Shown here: one piece after another, positions 1-8,322 of the stretch
Position numbering within the stretch: position 1 is the first letter of the stretch
How the letters are laid out: each line of letters begins with the position of its first letter
NCBI RefSeq assembly: GCF_024763615.1
Contig: NC_077224.1
Location: 88,794,712-88,858,711, forward strand
From: Phlebotomus papatasi
Lineage: Eukaryota > Arthropoda > Insecta > Diptera > Psychodidae
DNA: 64,000 bases
Direction of reading: 5' to 3'
Position numbers and translations under genes: made by a program
Notes under the pieces: generated by a model
What the model was told of the DNA's origin: nothing
Database searches by the model: none
The model's input: the letters and a program-made list of their open reading frames with translations, nothing else

Positions 1-613
1 TTCGTTAGAAATAAAATCATGAACTCTAAGCTGTCTACACATTATCAAAAATTTCTATAAAAAATGACATTAAAAAAAGTTTTTTAAAAAAATCGCCTCC
101 AGACTAGTGAAATTTTTTTTTAAAAAACTGTATTTTTTACAGAAATTTGTCTAGTGTGTAGGCAATTTTGTAAAAAAACGACCCATTTTTTTAAAAAATC
201 AAGGTTTTTTCTTTAAAAAAATCTTTTAAAAAAATGCCTCTACACACTGGGACAATTTTTTACAAAACAGTTTTTTAAAGAATTTTTTAAAAAATCACAG
301 CAACTCGAGACATTTTTCATGAAAATTTGTCATTTGAGTGGTGGAAAAAGTGTGAAAAGTGTTTGTTGGAATTCCCTGGGATAGTTGTTAGTGAATGTTC
401 GTGGAAAATTTTCCAAAATTGCGAAAGTGCAGTGTTTTTCTACAGAAGTTGTTCCCAGTGGAATCAAAGCCAGCTTTGGAGGAACATTTTCGCTGATTTT
501 TCTTTTGACGTTGCCGAAAGTTGTGATGTCTGTGTATTCTTGAAGATTGTTATGGTACAGTAACCTCGTGCACCAAATTAAAACAGGAATGGAAAGAAGG
601 AAATTGAAGAATT

Positions 614-900
614 TTGGAACATGAACCTGGTAAATCAATCAAGACAATAGACCTATTCAGAGCCACTGAGGAGATCCTAGTACATACAAGAGTCATCCGT
701 AGTTACCACAGCCCATCACTTGAAGCCCCAGAACCACCTCCCATCATTCCTCCTTTTCAACCACGATGGAAATGTTCCCATCCGGAAGCACAAGGATGAG
801 ATGGCTACAAACTTTTGCTTCCTCCATGGGACTCCTGCTTGGACAGTAGTGGATAGAGGGAGAAGGCTTTAATGTACACCGGATAACCAATAAAAGATTT
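614..900 (+). other. Gene-like fragment carried inside the foldback element (unrecognised)
   Basis: This stretch is less AT-rich than its surroundings. It has one open frame at 614-799 and a second at about 720-872, and is followed by an AATAAA signal near 889. The second frame ends with a protein-like stretch (KDEMATNFCFLHGTPAW) and a stop at 870-872. I do not recognise the protein. It may be a captured host-gene 3' end, broken by a frame change. Chance cannot be excluded. Confidence 0.3.
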
Positions 901-1184
901 CGGATTGGAAACCAGGATATGAGAATTTATTCTTCATAAAATTTATCATAATTATCACCAGTGTCCGGAATCAAATCAGTGTCATCCAGTATCCGGAATC
1001 AAATTTGTAGAGTTGCACTGGATCAATTTTTGCAGGAATTTTGGTGAAGCACTTTCTAATTATTCCTCAAAGTCCTTCCCCTCATCCATTATCATGCTCT
1101 TCCAATTGTAGTCCTGAATTTTTTGCAGGAATAGCTTTGCAATAAAATCAGAGTTTTTTTTTTAGCATATTCATAGTACTTACG

Positions 1185-1400
1185 TCAATGTTCTTGGTTA
1201 CAAATACTCCTGTTCATCCAAACGTATCCACAAGTTTTCCTGAAGTCCTGAAGCTTTTCCAGAAAGAGCTGCTGATCAATGGAATCTAGGATCTTTTGAG
1301 CTGCACACCTTCTTCTCCACTCTACACATTGTTCCTGGTAACAAATTTGTCCTTCCGAGTAATTTCTGCGGTTCTTCTGATGAGCATGTTTTGGTTTCCA
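1185..1400 (-). other. Second gene-like fragment inside the foldback element
   Basis: An open frame of about 84 codons reads on the minus strand with ordinary amino-acid composition (for example CVEWRRRCAAQKILDSID). On that strand it is followed immediately by a strong splice-donor-like GTAAGT at about 1176-1181. It ends in a stop just before that donor, so the frame is not a clean exon. The product is unknown. Together with 614-900 it suggests acquired host sequence. Confidence 0.25.
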
Positions 1401-1414
1401 GATTATCGCAAAGA

Positions 1415-1642
1415 TCCCCAGAAAAGCTATGCAAGCCATTGTGAGGAGACCTCGGCCTCGAGGCAGACCTAGGACAAGGTGGCTGAATCAAATTCAGAAT
1501 CTTGCCTTAGAACGCCTCGGGATCGAACTCGAACATCTTCCTGAAGTGGCGGAGGACCGACAGGCGTGGGCTGCTAGATTGGATGTCATGGGCCCGCGAC
1601 CCCAATAGGGATAAGCGGTTGAAAATGAATGAATGAATGAAT
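1415..1642 (+). mobile_element. 5'-truncated non-LTR retrotransposon 3' end with 14-bp target duplication
   Basis: A perfect direct repeat, GATTATCGCAAAGA, flanks this 228-bp insert (1401-1414 and 1643-1656). The insert reads out the C-terminal end of a LINE-type polyprotein, including GRPRTRWLNQIQNLALERLG, then AEDRQAWAAR, and a stop after GPRPQ. It finishes in an (ATGA)n tail at about 1624-1642. The arginine-rich GRPRTRW signature just before the C terminus is typical of insect non-LTR elements. It inserted into the foldback element, so it is the younger of the two. Confidence 0.9.
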
Positions 1643-2076
1643 GATTATCGCAAAGAAAAACAATTTCTGTACATAAATAACTGCGATAGTCACACAAAAT
1701 TTTTAGGGAAAAACAACATTTTGAGGTTATGTTCACACACTCCGGAATATTGATTCCACTGGGAACAACTTCTGTAGAAAAACACTGCACTTTTGCAATT
1801 TTGGAAAATTTTCCACGAACATTCACTAACAACTAATCCCAGGGAATTCCAACAAACACTTTTCACACTTTTTCCACCACTCAAATGACAAATTTTCATG
1901 AAAAATAATCCCAAGCGAAATGCTGAGAGTAATCTGTCAGAAATTTTTTACAAAAATTAAGTCTAGTGTGGAGGCATTTTTTTTTTAAAAATTTTTAAAA
2001 AACATTTTTTTAAAAAAATTTTTAAAAAAATTTTTAAAGAATTTTTTTAAAAAATGCTCATAATGTGTAGACAGCT

Positions 2077-2611
2077 TAAAAAAAAGTCTTCAAATTTCTT
2101 AATTGCTTTTGTTCAATAAAACAAATTTTTTCAAACCCAAATTCAGGTCAATTTTCAAAGGAATAAAAATGACCATTTTGTTTGCAAAACAAAAAAAAAA
2201 TAAACAAAAATAATAAACAATCAAATTCTTTAAAAACATGCTTTTAAAATATTTTATAAACCAAATACAATTAGTGTTCTAAATTTATCACACGAATATA
2301 CAAATAACTAAAATGCTAAATGTTTCATTGCAAATTGGAGGCAATACGTTAAGTATATTTCCCGTAATTTAATCTTCATCCTTTACATCTAAAGCAATAA
2401 ATAAAGAATTTACTTCTATTTTAAATTTTTACAATATTTTGCGTGCTGATATTTTGTGAAATGAAAAGCAAGTCATAAACTTTTTAGTGACGCTCAGATC
2501 GAACTCGCCATTTTGTTGTGCTGCGTATTTCAGTCTTTAAAGTGAATATTTCCAGTAAATGCCGAAGCAAGATATCATTTTATTTTCCAGTCATTGAAGA
2601 ATGATCAAAAA
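2077..2611. other. Histone spacer, H2B-H4 type (inverted copy)
   Basis: No gene is seen. The sequence is the reverse complement of the H2B-to-H4 spacers at 8323-9124, 15205-16008 and 25512-26302. The array therefore presumably continues leftward of the window into H4(+) and H3(-). Confidence 0.75.
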
Positions 2612-2649
2612 CTCTTTATGAAATGCATTTGTGGGCCCTCAAAAGGGCC
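2612..2649 (-). terminator. Histone 3' stem-loop and downstream element for H2B copy 1
   Basis: Read on the minus strand, GGCCCTTTTGAGGGCC (2634-2649) is a 6-bp stem with a 4-nt loop matching the histone mRNA stem-loop bound by SLBP. AAAGAG (2612-2617) follows as the U7 snRNA-pairing downstream element. It directs cleavage without polyadenylation. Confidence 0.92.
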
Positions 2650-2692
2650 ATTTTGTGGGTTTTGGAGAATGATCCGTGGACAGGCGTCGGAT

Positions 2693-3064
2693 TTACTTGG
2701 AGCTGGTGTACTTGGTGACGGCTTTGGTGCCTTCACTCACGGCGTGCTTGGCCAACTCTCCGGGCAGCAGGAGACGCACGGCAGTCTGGATCTCGCGACT
2801 CGTGATGGTCGAGCGCTTGTTGTAATGGGCCAGACGAGAAGCCTCTGCAGCAATGCGCTCGAAGATGTCATTCACGAAGCTGTTCATGATGCTCATGGCT
2901 TTGCTGCTGATGCCAGTATCAGGATGGACCTGCTTCAGCACTTTGTAGATGTAGATGGCATAGCTCTCCTTCCTCTTGCGCTTCTTCTTCTTGTCCGTCT
3001 TCGAGATGTTCTTCTGGGCTTTTCCAGCCTTCTTGGCAGCCTTTCCACTAGTCTTCGGGGCCAT
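2693..3064 (-). CDS. H2B: Histone H2B, copy 1
   Basis: This encodes the 123-aa core histone H2B, which pairs with H2A in the nucleosome. A lysine-rich N-terminal tail (MAPKTSGKAAKK...) is followed by the histone fold (about residues 34-100) and the C-terminal helix ending KYTSSK. I chose the ATG at 3064 because it gives the canonical N terminus; an in-frame upstream ATG at 3088 would add an unsupported 8 residues. The gene is intronless and diverges from H2A at 3378 across a shared promoter. All five H2B copies in the window encode the same protein. Confidence 0.97.
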   Translation of the reverse strand: MAPKTSGKAAKKAGKAQKNISKTDKKKKRKRKESYAIYIYKVLKQVHPDTGISSKAMSIMNSFVNDIFERIAAEASRLAHYNKRSTITSREIQTAVRLLLPGELAKHAVSEGTKAVTKYTSSK

Positions 3065-3377
3065 TTTCAGCAAAGTTTCGTCAGTCAAGTAACTTTCGAT
3101 ACTAAAAAGTCGCTGGGAGTCACCCCGGTATTTATGGACTTCGTAGCCCGAAACGATTCACACAATGTGACTCACACAATTGAACATCTGCTCATTCCTA
3201 TAGGAAAGACCTTGAATGGAAGGGGAAATGAGATAGTGTGCGATAGTTGTGGCTTCACTCATTTCAGGCAACTAAACGCATAAATACCGGGAGTTAGTGT
3301 CGAATTCTGGATAGTCAATCGACTGCTCTTGCTGAGTGAATTTCGTGTGGCTTCAATCAACAGAAAAATCATCTGAA
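3065..3377. promoter_or_regulatory. Bidirectional H2B/H2A promoter, unit 1
   Basis: The two divergent TATA-like boxes share an extended motif, ATAAATACCGGG. It reads forward at 3280-3291 for H2A and in complement near 3124-3135 for H2B. Between them lie two CACACAA repeats (about 3158-3180). The spacing puts transcription starts roughly 50-70 nt before each ATG. Confidence 0.75.
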
Positions 3378-3752
3378 ATGTCTGGACGCGGAAAGGGAGG
3401 AAAAGTGAAGGGAAAGGCGAAGACTCGCTCCAATCGTGCTGGGCTCCAATTCCCCGTGGGACGTATCCATCGTCTCCTGCGCAAGGGAAATTACGCTGAG
3501 AGAGTCGGTGCTGGAGCTCCGGTTTACCTGGCTGCCGTCATGGAGTATCTGGCTGCTGAAGTTCTTGAGTTGGCCGGCAATGCTGCCCGTGACAACAAGA
3601 AGACCAGGATCATTCCGCGTCATCTTCAGTTGGCCATCCGCAATGACGAGGAATTGAACAAATTGCTGTCCGGAGTCACAATTGCCCAAGGCGGTGTTCT
3701 GCCCAACATCCAGGCAGTTCTCCTGCCCAAGAAGACCGAGAAGAAGACATAA
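3378..3752 (+). CDS. H2A: Histone H2A, copy 1
   Basis: This encodes 124-aa H2A, the dimer partner of H2B. It starts MSGRGKGGK and has the AGLQFPVGR docking region, the histone fold and the acidic-patch residues (YLAAEVLELA and NDEELNKL). It ends in TEKKT with no H2A.X SQ motif or H2A.Z-type insertions, so it is the replication-dependent form. The upstream in-frame ATG at 3336 lies in the 5' leader and was rejected. The gene is intronless. Its 3' spacer runs toward H1. Confidence 0.97.
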   Translation: MSGRGKGGKVKGKAKTRSNRAGLQFPVGRIHRLLRKGNYAERVGAGAPVYLAAVMEYLAAEVLELAGNAARDNKKTRIIPRHLQLAIRNDEELNKLLSGVTIAQGGVLPNIQAVLLPKKTEKKT

Positions 3753-3795
3753 ATCCTGCAATTCGGCTGCTCTCATCATCTTCCACAAAAAAAAA

Positions 3796-3832
3796 CGCCC
3801 TTTTTAGGGCGACTAAATCCATTCATAAAGAG
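3796..3832 (+). terminator. Histone 3' stem-loop and downstream element for H2A copy 1
   Basis: CGCCCTTTTTAGGGCG (3796-3811) forms the stem-loop. AAAGAG (3827-3832) is the downstream element, 15 nt further on. The outer C-G pair replaces the more usual G-C closing pair and is shared by every H2A copy here. Confidence 0.9.
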
Positions 3833-4186
3833 TTAATAAAAATCTTAAAATTGTTTTCATTTATTACAAAGAATTTTCTAATGACTTGCAATTTAAGGGA
3901 TTAACAAATTTTAATTGTTTCGTTGACTTGCAATATTTTTTCGGTAATCCTACACCATTAAGAGTCATAAAGCAATTAAAAGGACTTAAATATTTCGAAC
4001 CGTTTTTAATTTTGAGAATTGCCTCTTTACCTAGAAACTGAAACTAATTTGTAAATTAGATAGAGTTAATAAAAATCTTAAATTGATTTCTTTTGTCACA
4101 AAAAGAATCCCAAATGCAGAAGAGCATTTTATAGTTTCAGGCATTAACGAATTTTAATTGATTTTCTTTATTGCATTTTTTCGTTA

Positions 4187-4326
4187 TGGTGTCTACACAT
4201 TGTTAGCAGTTTTCATAAAAAATTGCTCTTTTGAAGGAAATCGTCTGCACTGTTGCAGGTAGAAATGTCAAAATTTTGTCAAAAATGCGATTATTGACGA
4301 AAATTGCTCCCAATGTGTAGAGGCCT
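4187..4326. mobile_element. 140-bp MITE, unit-1 spacer copy
   Basis: The inverted ends contain (G/C)TCTACACATTG, and TTA lies on both sides (4184-4186, 4327-4329). The equivalent spacer at about 23.93 kb (inverted) lacks it and keeps a single TTA, so it is an empty site. The termini resemble those of the large element at 29-2076. Confidence 0.85.
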
Positions 4327-4631
4327 TTAATCTTATGCTATTAAAAGTCATAAAAACAAAAACACTTAAAAAGACATTTAAACTAAAGTTAATCAAATCA
4401 ATTCTAATTTGGAAATTGCCCTTTTTACCTGGAAATTCAAACTAATTTGTGAAAGAATGCATAGGTGATTTTAGGGTTAACAGAAATTTGCGTATCTTAA
4501 GTAAAAATAAAATAGTTTTACCTCAACGCAGACAACTGAACCTGAAGATAAAATTTAAATTTAAAGTTTAAATGAGCTTAAATAATGATTTTTTTTTTGG
4601 GAAAATGGATTTTACATTATGGATACTAAAC

Positions 4632-5269
4632 TGTATAGAATTTCCATTGATTGGAGGTCTCTTGGAAATAAGAGACAAAAGACGGTTGGATTTTGAATAT
4701 GCATGGAGGGAGAGAGAAGGAGGAAAAAGTGGTGAATAAGATCAGCTGGAAAGAAAGTAGGGGAATGAGGGGTAACTAGTCAGAGAGTTACGTAAGACTT
4801 GATTTTTGCAAAGAGACGTGAGGAGAAAAGTGTATAAGTTTATTTTGTGAATTATAAATTAAATATTAGTTCAAACTACAGAAAAATTTACGTGACGTAG
4901 AGTTAAACGTGTTCAGTGAAATCTAAGAGGAGAAGACTTGTAAATAAAATAATTGGTGAAGGTGAAAAGTGTGTTTCACTGCCTCAGTGGATTTAGTGAA
5001 GGGCATTCGGCGGTCATCGAGGAAACGCCTTCTGGAAAAGCCAGCCGCCTACGTTCCGGATCACTGTTGAAGACATTTACTAAAGGAATATATATTTTCA
5101 GGTAAACTGGGCAGGAAGAAGAGGGTATTAGATATCACAGAATCCTATCACAGAAATTATTGTTTACCACAGGTACGTGAATATCACAAACGGTAGAAGG
5201 AAGCCCAAGAAACACACAGTCCCTGACAGATTTATAACACCACAATATATTTATAGGTAATTCTCCACA
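4632..5269 (+). mobile_element. Solo LTR (638 bp) with 6-bp target duplication
   Basis: The sequence begins TGTATAG and ends CTCCACA (TG...CA ends). It is flanked by CTAAAC at 4626-4631 and 5270-5275. The sister spacer at 12.15 kb has the uninterrupted site with a single CTAAAC. It contains AATAAA-like signals and no coding capacity. A solo LTR is left when recombination between the two LTRs removes the internal region. The same family supplied the truncated pieces at 7263 and 14145. Orientation was assigned only from matching to those pieces. Confidence 0.8.
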
Positions 5270-6180
5270 CTAAACCATTTGCAGCATTTAGATTTTTTTA
5301 GGATTCTCAGAATTGTTAACTAATTAAAAAGTTCTTTTGTTAAGGAAATTATTTAATTAAAAAAAACCTGTGTACTGATTCACGATTCTACACAACCAAA
5401 AGTATTTACAGATGAAATCATAACTCACCTAAACGAATTTTTATTGGACGATCTCCTTTTCTTCGGTTAAATCAGGATCAGTAACATTATATTTTTTTAC
5501 TATTTACATCAAAGTTTAAAAAGCAATAAAGATATGACGATAATTATTTTGTGCTTAAAATTGGTCTAAATTTAATGAACTATACACAATATATTTCACT
5601 TAAATTTTTGCATTTCTTTTTGAGCGTCAGTCAGAGCAGAGCATTAATCCTTTTCAAGATAATTAATATTTTTTCGTTCGCTGGGGTAAAGTTTGAAAAG
5701 ACAAAAACTTAAGACGGAATTTATTAAAAAAAAAAAAAATACCATTTCAGAAATATTTTAAATTTTTTATAATTTTTATTAAAAATCTCAAGTTTAAAAA
5801 TAAAACTAACATAAAAAACAGTAGGGTCGAAAAAAACCTATTTGGCAGAGATAACTAATTGGCAATATGACGTTTTTTCACTAATTTTTTTGCCTTTTCT
5901 TGTAAGGAAAGGTGTTCAAATTTTATATTCCAAATGGAATAAAAAACGGTCCAATAGGTTTGAACACGACTTCTTAGTGCCAATGACTTCTTAGGTGCTC
6001 CTTGAACCTTATTTAATGAGTTTATTAAGCTAATAATCTCTAGAATCAGCCCGAACCTATTTAGCCCTAACGCTTCAGTAATCTGAAATTTCCAAGAACT
6101 TCCAACAAATTTAAATCAAGTTAATATTTTCGAGTAATTAAATTTGTTTTGTTTTTAAAAAACATTCAAGATTTGCTAAA

Positions 6181-6217
6181 CTCTTTATATAGATGATTGA
6201 TAGCCCTAAAAAGGGCT
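6181..6217 (-). terminator. Histone 3' stem-loop and downstream element for H1 copy 1
   Basis: On the minus strand AGCCCTTTTTAGGGCT (6202-6217) is the stem-loop and AAAGAG (6181-6186) the downstream element. H1 copies use an A-T outer pair. Confidence 0.9.
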
Positions 6218-6274
6218 GTTTGTCTGAGGTTTTTCACAATGTGGGAAGAGATGCGATAAGAGATTTGAAGAAAG

Positions 6275-6925
6275 TTACTTCTTCTTGGCTGCTGTCTTCT
6301 TTGGCGCAGCTTTCTTCGGCGATCCAGTCTTCTTCGGCTTGGGAACCTTTGGCTTTGTTCCTGCTGACTTTGAAGATGCCTTCGTGGACTTTTGCTTGGG
6401 AGCAGACTTCTTCGCTGCTGCTTTCTTTGGTGCAGCTGCCTTCTTCTTCTCTCCACTTGGCTTCTTCGCTGCGACTGCCTTCTTGGCTGCAGCTGTTGCC
6501 TTCTTCTTGGGCGATGCAGCCTTCTTCACTTTCTTCTCTCCAGAAGCTTTCTTCACACGGGGCTTCTTTGCCACTGCCTTCTCGCCCTTTGCAGATCCAG
6601 CCAATTTGAATGAGCCAGAGGCTCCCTTTCCTTTCGTCTGGACCAGAGCTCCACTTGTCACGGCGGATTTCAGGTAGCGTCTGATGAATGGGGCCAATTT
6701 CTCAGCATCAACCTTGTAGTTGGCTGCCACAAACTTCTTGATGGCCTGCAGGGATGATCCACCACGCTCCTTCAGATCCTTAATGGCTTTGTTGACCATT
6801 TCAGAAGTCTTTGGGTGCGTTGGCTTCACTCGAGGCTTCTTGGCGGCGGCACTTTTGGGGGCCTTGGCCTTCTTCCCGGATGGGGATACTGCTGGGGCTA
6901 CTTCCACGGATGTCTCTTCTGCCAT
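6275..6925 (-). CDS. H1: Linker histone H1, copy 1
   Basis: This 216-aa linker histone binds the nucleosome dyad and linker DNA. An acidic/Ala start (MAEETSVEVAPAV) leads into the winged-helix globular domain at about residues 36-110 (HPKTSEMVNKAIKDLKERGG; KGKGASGSFKL). A Lys/Ala/Pro-rich C-terminal tail to residue 216 contains SPKK-type repeats. The gene is intronless. It lies between inverted H2A/H2B pairs and is transcribed convergently with H2A copy 1. The protein is identical to H1 copy 2. The long open frames antisense to it are shadows of the biased codons. Confidence 0.97.
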   Translation of the reverse strand: MAEETSVEVAPAVSPSGKKAKAPKSAAAKKPRVKPTHPKTSEMVNKAIKDLKERGGSSLQAIKKFVAANYKVDAEKLAPFIRRYLKSAVTSGALVQTKGKGASGSFKLAGSAKGEKAVAKKPRVKKASGEKKVKKAASPKKKATAAAKKAVAAKKPSGEKKKAAAPKKAAAKKSAPKQKSTKASSKSAGTKPKVPKPKKTGSPKKAAPKKTAAKKK

Positions 6926-7262
6926 TCTTTACGATTTCTGGGTAGATATCTCAAGAAAATTACCAGAAAACACCACATTTTACCTTACTTGAAAAGGGAG
7001 CTCATTTATTGGAACCGGAATTTTGCTTTGATCTTCACTCAATTTTTCCATCCATTTGCAAGACTTTCAAAAAAACTTAATTAATTCATCAATTAAGTTA
7101 CTCCTGGCTAGTAGATTCGAAAGACTGAATGTCTATTAAACATAATTAAAAGATACATCTTTTTTATTGTCCTATTATTCAAAATAATCATTTGCTACAA
7201 CAAAGTCGAAGATAAATATTGGCGAAAAGTGATAACACTTGAATTTTATATTTATTTTATGC
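6926..7262. other. H1 upstream region, unit 1
   Basis: This is the H1 promoter side, homologous to 13803-14144 and, inverted, to 21370-21696. No canonical TATA box stands out; the nearest AT motif on the minus strand is AATAAATGAG about 90 nt before the ATG. Homology to the third unit stops exactly where the LTR begins at 7263. Confidence 0.6.
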
Positions 7263-7532
7263 TGTGGAGAATTACCTATAAATATATTGTGGTGTTATAA
7301 ATATGTCAGGGACTGTGTGCTTCTTGGGCTTTCTTCTACCGTCTGTGATATTCAAATACCTGTGGTAAACAATAATTTCTCTGTGATAGGATTCTGTGAT
7401 ATTTAATACCCTCTTCTTCCTGCCCAATTTACCTGAAAATATATATTCCTTTAGTAAATGTCTTCAACAGAGATCCGGAACGTAGGCGGCTGGCTTTTCC
7501 AGAAGGCGTTTCCTCGATGACCGCCAAATGCC
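7263..7532 (-). mobile_element. Truncated LTR fragment abutting a deleted H2A, unit 1
   Basis: This is the reverse complement of the 3' 270 bp or so of the LTR at 4632-5269. The intact LTR terminus (TGTGGAG...) lies at 7263, next to H1-side spacer. The other side is broken after AATGCC and joins the H2A start codon through about 14 nt of filler. One deletion therefore removed the rest of the element, the H2A 3' spacer and nearly all of the H2A coding sequence. Confidence 0.85.
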
Positions 7533-7553
7533 AACAGACAGAAATGCAGACAT
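7464..7553 (-). pseudogene. H2A remnant: start codon fused to LTR sequence, unit 1
   Basis: The complement of 7551-7553 is the H2A ATG in its native leader. Only ATGTCTG of H2A survives before the sequence switches to filler and LTR. Read through, this gives a 29-codon open frame (MSAFLSVGIW...) ending at TGA 7464-7466. No histone stem-loop lies downstream, so any transcript would lack normal 3' processing. It is dead as H2A. Confidence 0.85.
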
Positions 7554-7869
7554 TTCAGATGATTTTTCTGTAGATTCAAGCCACACGAAATACACTTAGC
7601 AAGAGCAGTCGATTGACTATCCAGAATTCGACACTAACTCCCGGTATTTATGCATTTAGTTGCCTGAAATGAGTGAAGCCACAACTATCGCACACTATCT
7701 CATTCTCCCCTCCATTGAAGGTCTTTCCTATAGGAATGAGCAGCTGTTTAATTGTGTGCGTGAGCAGCTGATCGGAACCGTTTCGGGCTACGAAGTCCAT
7801 AAATACCGGGGTGACTCCCAGCGACTTTTTAGTATCGAAAGTTACTTGACTGACGAAACTTTGCTGAAA
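7554..7869. promoter_or_regulatory. H2B promoter with relic H2A promoter, unit 1
   Basis: Both ATAAATACCGGG-type core elements persist (near 7640-7652 for the dead H2A, near 7799-7810 for H2B). The middle differs from intact pairs: CAGCTG occurs at 7741-7746 and 7765-7770 instead of CACACAA repeats. Confidence 0.7.
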
Positions 7870-8241
7870 ATGGCCCCGAAGACTAGTGGAAAGGCTGCCA
7901 AGAAGGCTGGAAAGGCCCAGAAGAACATCTCGAAGACGGACAAGAAGAAGAAGCGCAAGAGGAAGGAGAGCTATGCCATCTACATCTACAAAGTGCTGAA
8001 GCAGGTCCATCCTGACACTGGCATCAGCAGCAAAGCCATGAGCATCATGAACAGCTTCGTGAATGACATCTTCGAGCGCATTGCTGCAGAGGCTTCTCGT
8101 CTGGCCCATTACAACAAGCGCTCGACCATCACGAGTCGCGAGATCCAGACTGCCGTGCGTCTCCTGCTGCCCGGAGAGTTGGCCAAGCACGCCGTGAGTG
8201 AAGGCACCAAAGCCGTCACCAAATACACCAGCTCCAAGTAA
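7870..8241 (+). CDS. H2B: Histone H2B, copy 2
   Basis: This is a complete 123-aa H2B, with protein identical to copy 1. A long in-frame extension reaching back to 7660 crosses the promoter and its TATA element and is not coding; the start is the MAPKTSGK methionine at 7870. The gene no longer has an H2A partner (see 7464-7553). H4 converges from the right across an 800-bp spacer. Confidence 0.96.
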   Translation: MAPKTSGKAAKKAGKAQKNISKTDKKKKRKRKESYAIYIYKVLKQVHPDTGISSKAMSIMNSFVNDIFERIAAEASRLAHYNKRSTITSREIQTAVRLLLPGELAKHAVSEGTKAVTKYTSSK

Positions 8242-8284
8242 ATCTGACGCCTGTCCAAGGATCATTCTCCAAAACCCACAAAAT

Positions 8285-8322
8285 GGCCCTTTTGAGGGCC
8301 CACAAATGCATTTCATAAAGAG
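8285..8322 (+). terminator. Histone 3' stem-loop and downstream element for H2B copy 2
   Basis: The stem-loop is GGCCCTTTTGAGGGCC at 8285-8300 and the downstream element is AAAGAG at 8317-8322. Confidence 0.92.

Larger units (their letters stand above)
29..2076. mobile_element. Long-inverted-repeat (foldback) DNA element with TA target duplication
   Basis: The termini are inverted: AGCTGTCTACACATTA at the left and its complement TAATGTGTAGACAGCT at the right, each flanked by TA. The arms remain recognisable inward; about 318-467 is the reverse complement of about 1756-1905. The flanks rejoin into histone H2B-H4 spacer: the left flank plus the right flank reproduces, inverted, sequence near 26.05-26.1 kb, so that copy is an empty site. 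The centre holds non-repeated, gene-like sequence and a LINE insertion. No transposase is visible, so it is probably non-autonomous. The TA duplication suggests Tc1/mariner-type mobilisation, which is inference. Confidence 0.85.
3833..6180. other. H2A-H1 spacer, unit 1
   Basis: This is AT-rich non-coding sequence homologous to 11328-13057 and, inverted, to 22442-24291. It contains the MITE at 4187-4326 and the solo LTR at 4632-5269. The stretch at about 5823-6075 has imperfect inverted ends around an ACCTATTT(G/A)G motif and may be an old MITE fixed in all units. No gene is seen. Confidence 0.7.

Noticed and set aside
2594..3283. Long open frames antisense to H2B (about 230 codons, seen at every H2B copy)
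   Set aside because: They are produced by the codon bias of the opposite strand and conserved only because the histone is. They have no independent start context.
3796..3811. Stem-loop followed by T-rich sequence resembling a bacterial intrinsic terminator
   Set aside because: Position after each histone gene, sequence, and the AAAGAG element identify the eukaryotic histone 3' processing signal.
6285..6677. Phe/Ala-rich 130-residue open frame antisense to H1
   Set aside because: Complement of Lys/Ala codons of the H1 tail; a compositional shadow.
7660..8241. 193-residue open frame in which H2B appears to have a long N-terminal extension (also 14542-15123)
   Set aside because: The extension crosses the promoter and its TATA element; the canonical H2B start lies at the internal methionine and the other copies lack the extension.
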